Shown here piece by piece: positions 19,819-28,666 of a DNA stretch of 64,000 nt. The notes beneath the pieces are model-generated. The model did no database searches and was not told where the DNA came from. It was given only the letters and a program-made list of their open reading frames with translations. Within the stretch, counting starts at the first letter, position 1. Every line of letters starts with the position of its first letter. A program made the position numbers and the translations under genes. The DNA lies in contig CAWFBJ010000008.1 in assembly GCA_963814055.1 (NCBI GenBank), positions 124,001 through 188,000 on the forward strand. Direction: 5' to 3'. The stretch is from AWTP1-13 sp963814055. GTDB taxonomy: Bacteria > Pseudomonadota > Alphaproteobacteria > Rhizobiales > Hyphomicrobiaceae.

Positions 19819-21261
19819 TCAGGCCGTCAGGTGCGAGACGTTCTTCACCACGGTGTAGTGCGTCAGCCCTTCGCTGCCGCCTTCGCGGCCGTAGCCGCTG
19901 TCCTTGACGCCGCCGAACGGCGTCTCGGCGAGCGAGGCCACCAGGTGGTTGATCGACAGGTTGCCGGCCTCCACGCCCTCGCTGAGGCGGTCGGCATTCT
20001 TTGCCGAGTTGGTGAAGGCATAAGCGGCGAGCCCATAGGGCAGCTCGTTGGCGCGCGCGATGGCCTCGTCGAGCGTCTTCACCCGGTTGACCACCGCGAT
20101 GGGACCGAAGGGTTCCTCGCGCATCACGCGCGCGTCGTCGGGCAGGTCGGCCAGCACAGTCAGCGGCCAATAGTAGCCGCTGTTTCCAAGCCGCGCGCCG
20201 CCCGACAGTACTTTCGCACCCTTGGCTTTCGCGTCGGCGACCAGCGCGGTCATCATGTCGATGCGGCGGCTGTTGGCGAGCGGCCCCATCTGGTTGTCGG
20301 GGTCCATGCCGTTGCCGACCTTGAGGGCTGCGGCCTTCTCGGCAAAAGACTTGGTGAACTCGCCGTAGACCTTGTCTTGCACGAACCAGCGCGTCGGCGA
20401 CACGCATACCTGGCCGGCGTTACGCGACTTGCCCATGACCGAGGTTGCAGCGGTCGCTACGGGATCGACGTCGTCGCACACGATCACCGGCGCGTGGCCG
20501 CCCAACTCCATGATCGCGGGCTTCATGTACTGCCCGGCCATGGCAGCCAGGTGCTTGCCGACGGGAATCGAGCCCGTGAACGTGACGAGCCGCATGCTCG
20601 GATGCGGGATCAGGTAATCGGAAATCTTCGAAGGCTCGCCGAACACCAGGTTGAACACGCCGGGCGGCAGGCCCGCCTCGGTGAAGGCACGCGCGAGCTG
20701 CACGGCACCTGCCGGCGTCTCCTCGGACGCCTTCAGGATGATCGAGCATCCGGCCGACAATGCGCCGCCGACCTTGCGCGACGGCGAGCTCATGGGGAAA
20801 TTCCACGGCGAGAACGCCGCCACCGGCCCGATCGGCTGGCGCAGCACCGTGTGGCGCATGCCTGGTTCGGACGGGATGACGCGGCCATAGGCGCGTCGGC
20901 CCTCCTGCGCATCCCACTCGATGATCTCGCAGCCGCGCAGGATCTCCAGCCGCGACTGGGCGATCGGCTTGCCTTGCTCGAGCGTCATGGCGACCGCGAA
21001 GTCCTCCACCCGCGAGCGGATGATGCCGACGGCCTTCATGATGATCTCGGCGCGCTTGGCCGGCGACGTGCGCCGCCAAACCTTGAACCCTTCCTCCGCG
21101 GCAGCAACCGCGGCGGCCAGATCAGCCTGGGTGGCGTGCGGCACCGTGCCGACCACCGTCTCGTCGGCCGGGTTGATGACAGGCGCGCCGTCGCGCGAAA
21201 TCCACTTGCCGCCGATCAGCAGCTGCAACTCGGGATACTTGACCTTCGAAGTCTGGGCCAT
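19819..21261 (-). CDS. NAD(P)-dependent aldehyde dehydrogenase (succinate-semialdehyde type)
   Basis: A 480-residue aldehyde dehydrogenase that oxidises an aldehyde to its acid. Motifs in order: FSPWNFPMS near residue 155, TGSIPVGKHLAA (cofactor loop), MELGGHAPVIV with the general-base Glu, NAGQVCVSPTRW with the catalytic Cys, and EEPFGPIAVV. The wording is closest to succinate-semialdehyde dehydrogenases (GabD), but substrate is not determined. ATG 21261 follows GAGAG; a GTG two codons upstream is the alternative. It is the last gene of a minus-strand run after ispA and an epimerase, spaced 10 bases. Confidence 0.9.
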   Translation of the reverse strand: MAQTSKVKYPELQLLIGGKWISRDGAPVINPADETVVGTVPHATQADLAAAVAAAEEGFKVWRRTSPAKRAEIIMKAVGIIRSRVEDFAVAMTLEQGKPIAQSRLEILRGCEIIEWDAQEGRRAYGRVIPSEPGMRHTVLRQPIGPVAAFSPWNFPMSSPSRKVGGALSAGCSIILKASEETPAGAVQLARAFTEAGLPPGVFNLVFGEPSKISDYLIPHPSMRLVTFTGSIPVGKHLAAMAGQYMKPAIMELGGHAPVIVCDDVDPVATAATSVMGKSRNAGQVCVSPTRWFVQDKVYGEFTKSFAEKAAALKVGNGMDPDNQMGPLANSRRIDMMTALVADAKAKGAKVLSGGARLGNSGYYWPLTVLADLPDDARVMREEPFGPIAVVNRVKTLDEAIARANELPYGLAAYAFTNSAKNADRLSEGVEAGNLSINHLVASLAETPFGGVKDSGYGREGGSEGLTHYTVVKNVSHLTA

Positions 21262-21271
21262 TGTCACGCTC

Positions 21272-22291
21272 TCACTTCTGCGACGCCTCGCGCCACGCGA
21301 TCAACCTGCGGATGCCTTCTCTCATATCCACCTGCGGCCGCCAACCGATGGCCTGCTCTGCTGCGCGGTGATCGATGCGCCAGGCGCCGCCTGAGGTGAG
21401 CCGAACCTTGCTCGGATCGGGCTCGATGTGTTCGGGTGCCAGATCCTTGCCCGCCAGCTCCGTCACCAGTGTCACGATCTCCAAAGTGGTCACCGGCGCC
21501 GGCCCGGAGATATTCACGGCAACGTCGGTGGCGCTCGAGGCGAATGCCGCCGCATTTGCACGGGCGACATCGCTGACATGCACGAAATGCTTGGTTTCCG
21601 AGCCGTCGCCGATCACCTGCGGGCGCTGTCCTGCCCGCACGCGGTCGTGGGTCTCGATGATGTAGAGCGCGTTGGCGGCACGGTAGTGCTGGCGCTCGCC
21701 GTAGACCGTGGAGTAGCGCAGCACCACGTAGTTCAGTTCGCGTTTGCGATGCGCGTCGCGGCAGAGCTGCTCGCCCACCATCTTGCTGGCGCCGTACAGG
21801 ATTGCAGCCGGCGGCGCGCCAACCGAATGGAACGGCGTGCTCTCGACGAGATCGCCGACGATGCCCGGGCCGTAGCCGTACACGGCGTTGGAGGACGCAA
21901 ACACCAGCTTCTTCACGCCGTTGATGCAGGCCGCTTCAATCGCGTTCTGCGTGCCGCGAATATTGACGTCCAGTCCTGTCCACGGATCGCGGTCCATGGT
22001 CAGCGACATCACGGCGGCGAGATGCAACACGCCGTCGATGCCCTTGGTCGCCGCCAGCAGCTGCGGCAGCCGCATCACGTCGCCCTGCACCACCTTGAGC
22101 CGCGGATTGTCCTCGATATGCCGGATGGCCTCGCGCGTGCCTTGGAAAAAGCTGTCGAGGATCGTCACCTCGCCGGCCCCTTCAGCCAGCAGCAGCTCGG
22201 CGGTGGCCGATCCGACCAGGCTGGCGCCGCCGACGATCAGGAAGCGGCTGCCTCGCAACGGAACGGCTGCATTGGGTGACGTCGTGTTCAT
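21272..22291 (-). CDS. NAD-dependent epimerase/dehydratase (extended SDR)
   Basis: A 339-residue extended short-chain dehydrogenase acting on a nucleotide sugar or related metabolite. The cofactor site FLIVGGASLVGSATAELLL is near residue 17, DVNIRGTQNAIEAA follows, and the catalytic YGASK (YxxxK) is near 165. ATG 22291 (MNTTSPNAAV) is preferred; the frame continues open upstream only as a shadow of ispA. It begins 8 bases after the ispA stop, so the two are probably co-transcribed, an unusual partner for ispA. Substrate not recognisable. Confidence 0.85.
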   Translation of the reverse strand: MNTTSPNAAVPLRGSRFLIVGGASLVGSATAELLLAEGAGEVTILDSFFQGTREAIRHIEDNPRLKVVQGDVMRLPQLLAATKGIDGVLHLAAVMSLTMDRDPWTGLDVNIRGTQNAIEAACINGVKKLVFASSNAVYGYGPGIVGDLVESTPFHSVGAPPAAILYGASKMVGEQLCRDAHRKRELNYVVLRYSTVYGERQHYRAANALYIIETHDRVRAGQRPQVIGDGSETKHFVHVSDVARANAAAFASSATDVAVNISGPAPVTTLEIVTLVTELAGKDLAPEHIEPDPSKVRLTSGGAWRIDHRAAEQAIGWRPQVDMREGIRRLIAWREASQK

Positions 22292-22299
22292 GGCTCGCC

Positions 22300-23196
22300 T
22301 CACCTCTCCCGTCGCACCACGAAGCCTGCGGCCTCGCGCAATGTGTCCGCCTCGCTGCCGAACGATGCCAGCGCGGCAACGGCCTCCGCTTCCAGCGCAG
22401 TCAGCCGCAGCTTGGCGCTGGCTGCGTCGCCTGCGGCATGCAATGTCGCCTTGGCGGCGTCTTTGCCGACGGCCTTGCCTACTGCCGCCGCATCGCCTTC
22501 GAGGTCGAGCAGGTCGTCGGCGATCTGGAACGCGAGCCCGATGCAGTCGCCATAGCTCGCGAGCGCACCACGCTGTTCGGTGCCGGCGCCTCCAAGGATA
22601 GCGCCCGCTTCGCATGAGAACCGCAACAGCGCGCCCGTCTTCATCGCCTGCAGGCGCTGCACGTGCGAAGCCGATGACTGCGCAGGTGACCCGAGCTTCT
22701 CTGCCTCCAGATCGAGGCACTGCCCCCCGACCATCCCTGCGCCGCCGGATGCACGGGCCAGTCCTGCGACAAGTTCTGTCCGGATTGCGGGGTCGGCATG
22801 CGTTGCGGCGCCAGACAGGATCTCGAACGCCAGTGTCAGCAGGGCATCGCCCGCCAGAATGGCCGTCCACTCGTCGAACGCCTTGTGCACGGTCGGCCGG
22901 CCGCGCCGGACGTCGTCGTTGTCCATGGCAGGAAGGTCGTCATGGATCAGCGAGTAGCAATGTACGCACTCGATGGCAGCAGCCGCTTGCAGGGCAGCCT
23001 CGGCCGTCACGCCGAACAGCGTCGCACTCTCCAGCACCAGAAAAGGGCGAAACCGTTTGCCGCCTCCGAGCGTTCCGTGCCGCATGGCAGCCACCAGGCG
23101 CTCAGGCGCGCCGCCGTCGGCCAGATTATCCAGCAGCGCGGCCAGATGCGCCTCCACAAGCGCGGCCGATTGGTTTAGGCGTTGGCTGAAAGCCAT
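22300..23196 (-). CDS. ispA: polyprenyl synthetase, farnesyl diphosphate synthase IspA
   Basis: A 298-residue short-chain trans-prenyltransferase that condenses IPP with DMAPP/GPP to farnesyl diphosphate. The first aspartate-rich motif DDLPAMDND is near residue 85 and the second, DDLLD, near 225; GGGKRFRP and MKTGALLRFSCEAGAI are also present. The two inserted residues in the first motif are typical of bacterial type II FPP synthases. In many alphaproteobacteria ispA precedes dxs; here an epimerase follows instead. Confidence 0.93.
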   Translation of the reverse strand: MAFSQRLNQSAALVEAHLAALLDNLADGGAPERLVAAMRHGTLGGGKRFRPFLVLESATLFGVTAEAALQAAAAIECVHCYSLIHDDLPAMDNDDVRRGRPTVHKAFDEWTAILAGDALLTLAFEILSGAATHADPAIRTELVAGLARASGGAGMVGGQCLDLEAEKLGSPAQSSASHVQRLQAMKTGALLRFSCEAGAILGGAGTEQRGALASYGDCIGLAFQIADDLLDLEGDAAAVGKAVGKDAAKATLHAAGDAASAKLRLTALEAEAVAALASFGSEADTLREAAGFVVRRER

Positions 23197-23299
23197 GCGT
23201 TTTCCATATCTTGGTGGCGGCTGTGGTCGGCGCCGTGCAGTCGCCTTTATTTAGCGGTGCCGTGCCCGCAGCGAAAGAGTCGAGAAGGACAAGGGGAAG

Positions 23300-25139
23300 G
23301 TGGACGATTCCGCGCACGGCGACGAGCCGGCCGAGCCGAAAGACGCGGGGTCCGCCAAGGCAAGGCTGGATACCCCGCTGCGCGAGCATACTCCGGAGCG
23401 CGAACCTGTCGCCGACGCGATCCCGACCGTAACCCCGCATCCGCCCCGTCTGCCGTCACAAGTGCCACCCTGGCTCGAGGAAACAGTCGCCGCCGGCACC
23501 GCCGGCGACGTTCCAGCCGGGGCAGACGAGGCGCAAGCCAGGGTACAAGACGCCATTGGGCCACCCCCTGAAGTGCCCGTTACGCCTATCACCCTAGAGC
23601 CCTTCTCCCCGCCCGCGCCCCCGGCCGCGGTAGTGGACGACGACGGAGGCCGGGAAGTTGGCGCAGTCAACCCTGCCCCTGAGATGCCTGATCAGTCTGC
23701 TGCGCTTCAGTCACCCGCGCCTCCGGCCGATGCGGATGGCGTCGGCAGCCGGGAGATTCCTACGACCGAGCGCGAGCCCGAGTCCGAAGCTGTCGCCGAG
23801 CCTGACGAAGATGCAGAGCCTGCCCAGCATGCTGTCTTCACCGCTGAGGGCGCCCCGCCCGCGCACGTCGAGGCACCCAGCGGCGTTCCGTCAGTTGGTG
23901 AGGCTCCTGTGGAGTCCCCCTCCGCCTCTGGTGGCCGGCCCAGAGGCGCATGTCGACCACGATCCTGTTCCTCCCACTGTGTCCGACATTGACATTTTGC
24001 CGGCACCGCCGAGTGAGTCCGTAGACAACTCCGCCCAGGCCGATGCGTTCGTGTCCGAGGTGTCCGCTTTGGATGAGCGGATTTGGCGCGATACGCCGGA
24101 GGCGCAGCAGACCGCAACTGCGCTCGCCGTTGACGCTGCGGCACAGATCATCGATATGCCGCCGCCGGCCCAACAGCCGCCGCCAATTCGAGAGGAGCAA
24201 ATCTGGTCTGGGCCGCAGCCCATCGACCCAAGTTTGCAATGGCCGGAGCCGGAGCACACCGACGCACAGCGCGAGCCGTCGTTTGAAGCCGATGCACGCT
24301 CCGAGCCGGAATCGCTCAACGACCGGCACGCATCGCAGGCGGCATTTGTCGCGGGCGCTGAGACACCGGCGCAGGCACCATCCCTGGTTCCATCGGCCCT
24401 GGCGGCAGCCTGGCCATCAACGTCGCTTCCGGCACCGGCGCCCGGCCGGGTGGGCGAACCCGTCCGCTATCTGCGCCTCGCCGCCCGCATGGCCGGAGGC
24501 GCAGTACTGGCACTGACGGCCGCGGTTCTGTTGTTGGTGGTCCTGTACCGCTGGGTCGATCCGCCCGCCTCGACCTTGATGCTCGGCCAGCAACTCACGG
24601 GCACGCAGATCGAGCAGAGATGGGTGCCGATCGAGCGCATTTCCCCGCATCTCGTGCAGGCAGTCATTCTGTCCGAGGACGGCGGCTTCTGCCGTCATCG
24701 TGGCGTGGACTGGCCGGCGCTGGAGGAGGCCATCGAAAGCTCGCGCGGCGGCAGCACCATCACCATGCAGGTGGTCAAGAACCTGTTTTTGTGGCCGCAG
24801 CGCAGCTACATCCGCAAGGCGCTCGAGATCGTGCTGGCCTACGTGGTCGAGGCGGTCTGGCCCAAAGAGCGCGTGCTGGAGATCTACTTGAACATCGCCG
24901 AATGGGGCCCTGGCATATTCGGCGCGGAGGCGGCGGCCCGCAGCCATTTCGGCCGGTCGGCGTCGCAACTGACCGCCCAGGAGGCAGCCCTGCTGGCGGT
25001 TTCGCTGCCGAGCCCGATCGACCGGCGGGCCGGGTATCCCGACCAGCAGATGCGACGCCTTGCCAACAACTTGCAGCTGCGCATGCGGGCGGTCCGGTCC
25101 GTGCCGCAGTGTGTGCGGGTTCGTCGCGCCGGGGGCTAG
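23300..25139 (+). CDS. mtgA: monofunctional peptidoglycan transglycosylase MtgA with long acidic N-terminus; frameshifted near 23916
   Basis: The C-terminal half is MtgA, which polymerises lipid II into glycan strands: a membrane anchor (AGGAVLALTAAVLLLVVLY), then VILSEDGGFCRHRGVDWPAL with the catalytic Glu, GGSTITMQVVKNLFLW, and EIYLNIAEWGPGIFG. Upstream, an acidic, proline-rich, disordered frame starts at GTG 23300 and stays protein-like to about 23915, then turns arginine/cysteine-rich. The next frame becomes acidic and proline-rich exactly there (PPPPLVAGPEAHVDHD). Removing one C from the run 23916-23920 joins them into about 612 residues, with roughly 380 disordered residues before the membrane helix. 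The catalytic part is intact in its own frame, so activity may survive. The extra base is probably a sequence error. Confidence 0.85.
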
Positions 25140-25256
25140 GACGCCGCTTGCACTGGTCTCTGGCCAGCGGCCGCCATTGTCGCTATAAGCCGCGCAACCT
25201 GGGCGCCGGCGGACAGTGGCGGAGCCCCCGTTCAGCAATCTCGAGGGAGAAGCGCC

Positions 25257-25442
25257 ATGGCCGTCCCCAGAAAGAAAGTATCGCGCATGAAGCGCGGAAC
25301 ACGCCGGTCCGCGGATGCGCTCAGCGCACCGACCTACATCGAGGACAAGGACTCCGGCGAGCGCCGGCGTCCGCACCACATCGACCTCAAGACCGGCAAA
25401 TACAAAGGCCGTCAGGTTCTTCCGCCCAAGGCCGAGGCCTGA
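25257..25442 (+). CDS. rpmF: 50S ribosomal protein L32
   Basis: A 61-residue protein starting MAVPRKKVSRMKRGTRRSAD, the standard L32 opening. It lacks the zinc-binding cysteines found in some L32 forms, as is usual in alphaproteobacteria. A GAGGGAG ribosome binding site precedes the ATG. It lies 117 bases after mtgA; this pairing with the phaR-phaA-phaB cluster is common in Rhizobiales and relatives. Confidence 0.97.
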   Translation: MAVPRKKVSRMKRGTRRSADALSAPTYIEDKDSGERRRPHHIDLKTGKYKGRQVLPPKAEA

Positions 25443-25527
25443 GGCCGACACCCGTATGGTGCACCAGGCGCGGCCCATGTTGCGTCGTTGGTCCGAAGAT
25501 CGGCGCAAACGCCTGAAGCAAAAACCT

Positions 25528-25589
25528 CGTGGTGAGCTTGTCGAACCACGAGCGGACCGCTGGAGCGCAGCCCTTCGACAGGCTCAGGG
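25528..25589. repeat. family A double-hairpin repeat, copy 3
   Basis: Hairpins CGTGGT...ACCACG (25528-25550) and CCCT...AGGG (25571-25589) with GAGCTTGTCGA-type loops. As with the other two copies it lies between convergent genes, here rpmF and phaR. Confidence 0.85.
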
Positions 25590-25621
25590 CGAGGGACCAA
25601 GGCGATATTGGGGGGCGGGGC

Positions 25622-26275
25622 CTACGAACGATCGCGCGAGAGCTGTTCGAGCTTGGCCTGCATGGAGGCGAGCTGGGATTTGAGTTCGCCGATCTCATCG
25701 GGTTTCGCCGGGGTTGGCACGGCTTCCGGCTTTCCCCCCTTGGCCTCTTCACCCGGCTTGGCCGTCGGCGTCTTTGTCCCGAAAGGCGAGAACATCGCCA
25801 TAGCTTGCTCGAACATCGCCAGGTTCTTGCGCGCCTGCTCCTGGTAGGCCTCGAAGGCACCAGCAGGCGTAAACGCGCCGGCAAAGGTCTTGCGGAAGCG
25901 GTCCTGCTCCTTGGTGAGCGTATCAAGGGTGATCTGCAGGTAGCTCGGCACCAGCCGCTCGACGCTGTCGCCGTAGAACCTGATCAGCTGGCGCAGGAAC
26001 GGGATGGGCAGCAGGGTCTGGGTGCCCATGCGGCTTTCCTGCTCGACAATGATCTGGGTCAGCACGGCGTGGGTGAGGTCGTCGCCGGTCTTGGCGTCGA
26101 ATACAACAAAATCGCGGCCTGATTTCACCATGGCCGCCAGATCATCCAAAGTCACGTAAGTACTGGTGTCAGTATTATACAGCCGCCGGTTCGCGTACTT
26201 CTTGATAACGACCGGTTCTTTTTTGTCAGCGGCCGGGTCCTTGCTGGCAGCGGCCGGATCGGTCTTGTTGAGCAT
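25622..26275 (-). CDS. phaR: polyhydroxyalkanoate synthesis repressor PhaR
   Basis: A 217-residue regulator of PHB granule metabolism. The N-terminal DNA/PHB-binding domain is unmistakable: KKYANRRLYNTDTSTYVTLD near residues 25-45, then HAVLTQIIVEQESRMG and LLPIPFLRQLIRFYGDSV. The middle helix region (YQEQARKNLAMFEQAMAMF) resembles phasins, and a C-terminal coiled coil (ELKSQLASMQAKLEQL) follows a Lys/Pro-rich linker. PhaR represses phasin genes and often itself until bound by PHB. I use ATG 26275; a TTG at 26299 has no ribosome binding site. Divergent from phaA-phaB. Confidence 0.95.
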   Translation of the reverse strand: MLNKTDPAAASKDPAADKKEPVVIKKYANRRLYNTDTSTYVTLDDLAAMVKSGRDFVVFDAKTGDDLTHAVLTQIIVEQESRMGTQTLLPIPFLRQLIRFYGDSVERLVPSYLQITLDTLTKEQDRFRKTFAGAFTPAGAFEAYQEQARKNLAMFEQAMAMFSPFGTKTPTAKPGEEAKGGKPEAVPTPAKPDEIGELKSQLASMQAKLEQLSRDRS

Positions 26276-26303
26276 GCGCGGGATCGCCTGACAGACCAAA
26301 ATT

Positions 26304-26340
26304 TATGCAGTGCGCAATTTAGCACGGCAGTGCACTGTGA
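26304..26340. promoter_or_regulatory. TGC/GCA palindromes in the phaR-phaA gap, candidate PhaR operator
   Basis: Two related motifs lie 11 bases apart: TGCAGTGCGCA (26306-26316) and a perfect 10-bp palindrome CAGTGCACTG (26328-26337). They lie just upstream of phaR, on the side its promoter must occupy. PhaR proteins are known to bind TGC...GCA-type palindromes and to repress their own gene, so autoregulation is a reasonable reading. Unproved. Confidence 0.4.
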
Positions 26341-26416
26341 GACCAGCCGTTTGTTAGGCTTGAGCGGTACCGTCTACCCATGTGGTTAGCTGTCCGCTTC
26401 CATGTCGAGGTCCGCA

Positions 26417-26445
26417 TTGCAGGTGCGAAAGACGCCCGCTATATC
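26417..26445 (+). promoter_or_regulatory. candidate sigma-70 promoter of phaA-phaB
   Basis: TTGCAG (26417-26422) and TATATC (26440-26445) are separated by 17 bases and lie about 90 bases upstream of phaA. Spacing is ideal and both hexamers differ from consensus at two positions or fewer. Confidence 0.35.
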
Positions 26446-26535
26446 CTTAAAACAGGTTGAACTAGACCGCTCCTCGCTGCGCCTTCGGGTACAGCCCGCG
26501 CCCGGCCAATCCGAAAACCCTACCCGGAGTTAACG

Positions 26536-27724
26536 ATGAGCAAGGACCAGTCCACCATCGTGATCGCCAGTGCTGCCCGCACGCCGGTCGGCGCATTCAA
26601 CGGCGCGTTGGCCAGCCTCCCAGCGCATGAACTGGGCAAAGTCGCCATCAAGGCCGCCCTGGAACGCGCGCGCGTCGAGGCGGGCGAAGTATCCGAAGTG
26701 ATCCTGGGACAGATCCTTGCGGCCGGCGCCGGTCAAAACCCGGCGCGGCAAGCCTCGATCAACGCCGGCATCCCCGTCGATGCGCCGGCCTGGGGCATGA
26801 ACCAGCTCTGCGGCTCGGGCCTGCGCGCGGTGGCGCTGGGCGCCCAGCAGATCCAACTGGGCTCCTCCAAGATCGTCATCGCCGGCGGCCAGGAGAGCAT
26901 GAGCCAGGCGCCCCACTGCTCGCACATGCGCGACGGCACCAAGATGGGCGACGTCAAGTTCATCGACACGATGATCAAGGACGGTCTGTGGGACGCCTTC
27001 AACGGCTACCACATGGGCACCACGGCCGAGAACGTGGCCCGCCAGTGGCAGATCACCCGCGAGGAGCAGGATCGCTTCGCTGTCGCATCGCAGAACAAGG
27101 CGGAAGCCGCCAAGAAGGCCGGCAAGTTCAAGGACGAGATCGCACCCGTCACCATCAAGACGCGCAAGGGCGAGACGGTGTTCGCCGACGACGAGTACAT
27201 CAAGGACGGCGTGACCTACGACTCGCTCGCCAAGCTGCAGGCCCGCCTTCGACAAAGAGGGCACCGTGACCGCCGGTAGCGCCAGCGGCATCAACGACGG
27301 TGCCGCCGCCGTCCTGCTGATGACGCTCGAGGAGGCCAACAAGCGGGGCATCACGCCGCTCGCCCGCATCGTCTCTTGGGCGCACGCCGGCGTCGATCCT
27401 TCGATCATGGGCACTGGGCCGATACCCGCCTCGAAGAAGGCGCTGGAGAAGGCCGGCTGGACCGTCAAGGATCTGGACCTGATCGAGGCCAACGAGGCTT
27501 TCGCCGCTCAGGCCTGCGCCGTCAACAAGGGCCTCGGCTGGGATACCGAGAAGGTCAATGTCAACGGCGGCGCCATCGCCATCGGCCACCCCATCGGCGC
27601 GTCGGGCGCCCGCGTGCTGAATACGCTGCTGTTCGAGATGCAGCGCCGCAATGCAAAAAAGGGTCTGGCCACTCTGTGCATCGGCGGCGGCATGGGCGTC
27701 GCCATGTGCGTCGAGCGCGACTGA
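26536..27724 (+). pseudogene. phaA: acetyl-CoA acetyltransferase PhaA, frameshifted near 27240
   Basis: The thiolase that condenses two acetyl-CoA in PHB synthesis. The first part (IVIASAARTPVGAFNGALAS, NQLCGSGLRAVALGAQQI with the active-site Cys near residue 90, GGQESMSQAPHC) runs in one frame to the segment SLAKLQ. The rest (PAFDKEGTVTAGSASGINDG, then EANEAFAAQA, GGAIAIGHPIGASG with the catalytic His, and CIGGGMG with the second Cys) is one frame over. Removing a single G at 27240-27241 restores the family sequence exactly and gives about 395 residues, the normal thiolase length. All catalytic residues are present, so this is more likely a sequencing insertion than a dead gene. First gene before phaB. 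Confidence 0.9.
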
Positions 27725-27755
27725 ACCCAGCCGGGCGTCCGCTAATCTTAAGTTC

Positions 27756-27793
27756 AACCCCGGTCGGCGCTTGTCCGGCCGGGGTTTTCTTTT
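27756..27793 (+). terminator. rho-independent terminator after phaA
   Basis: A GC-rich inverted repeat, AACCCCGG...CCGGGGTT with an extended middle stem, is followed directly by TTTTCTTTT. It lies 30 bases after the phaA stop and ends about 50 bases before phaB, so phaB may be made partly from its own promoter or by read-through. Confidence 0.8.
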
Positions 27794-27846
27794 AGTCTGG
27801 CCATGCAGGCACTCCACGCAAGCAATAAGCCCGAGGGGAAACGCGC

Positions 27847-28572
27847 ATGGCCAGGGTAGCAGTCGTGACGGGGGGCACCCGCGGGATCGGACAGGCGATC
27901 TCGATTGCACTGAAGAACAAGGGCTTTCGTGTCGCGGCGACCTACGGCGGCAACGATGCCGCCGCCCGCCAGTTCCAGGCCGAGACGGGCATTCCCGTCT
28001 ACAAGTGGGATGTCTCCGACTACGCCGCCTGCGAGAAGGGCGTCGCCTCCGTCACCCGCGAACTCGGCCCCATCGATGTGCTCGTCAACAATGCCGGCAT
28101 CACGCGCGACGGCATGCTGCATCGTATGACCAAGGAGAATTGGGAAGCGGTGATGCACACCAATCTCGACTCGGTCTTCAACATGACGCGGCACGTCATC
28201 GACGGCATGCGCAATCGCAAGTTCGGGCGCATCATCAACATCTCGTCCATCAACGGCCGCAAGGGGCAGATGGGACAGGCGAATTATTCCGCCGCCAAGG
28301 CCGGGCTGCTCGGCTTCACCAAGGCCGTGGCGCAGGAGAATGCCGCGCGCGGCATCACAGTGAATGTCATCGCGCCGGGCTACATCGCCACCGAGATGGT
28401 GGCGGCCATGCCGAAGGAAGTGCTCGAAACCAAGGTGCTGCCGCTGATCCCGGTTGGCCGTCTCGGCGCGGCGGACGAGATCGCGCGCTGCGTGGCGTTC
28501 CTGGCCGCCGACGAGGCCGGCTTCATCACCGGCGCCTGCCTCGACGCCAACGGCGGGCAGTACATGGCGTGA
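27847..28572 (+). CDS. phaB: acetoacetyl-CoA reductase PhaB
   Basis: A 241-residue short-chain dehydrogenase that reduces acetoacetyl-CoA to (R)-3-hydroxybutyryl-CoA with NADPH for PHB synthesis. VVTGGTRGIGQAIS holds the cofactor site, NNAGITRDGMLHRM and ISSINGRKGQMGQANYSAAK the catalytic Ser-Tyr-Lys, and TGACLDANGGQYMA the end. The GRKGQ.GQ.NYSA wording and the position after phaA favour PhaB over FabG. The polymerase phaC is not in the window. Confidence 0.93.
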   Translation: MARVAVVTGGTRGIGQAISIALKNKGFRVAATYGGNDAAARQFQAETGIPVYKWDVSDYAACEKGVASVTRELGPIDVLVNNAGITRDGMLHRMTKENWEAVMHTNLDSVFNMTRHVIDGMRNRKFGRIINISSINGRKGQMGQANYSAAKAGLLGFTKAVAQENAARGITVNVIAPGYIATEMVAAMPKEVLETKVLPLIPVGRLGAADEIARCVAFLAADEAGFITGACLDANGGQYMA

Positions 28573-28574
28573 TC

Positions 28575-28660
28575 GTCATCCCGGTGCGCGTCACCGGGAT
28601 AACCGGCCGTCCTGAGACGCCGGAGCAGCTGATATCTGGATCGCGAGCGTCCGGGATGAC
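28575..28660. repeat. family C palindromic repeat (GTCATCCCGG ends), intergenic copy
   Basis: Perfect 10-bp ends GTCATCCCGG (28575-28584) and CCGGGATGAC (28651-28660) flank an inner hairpin ATCCCGGT...ACCGGGAT. It fills the gap between the convergent phaB and NYN-domain genes. The same ends bound the element found inside uvrC at 53231-53358. Confidence 0.85.
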
Positions 28661-28666
28661 AGGCCC

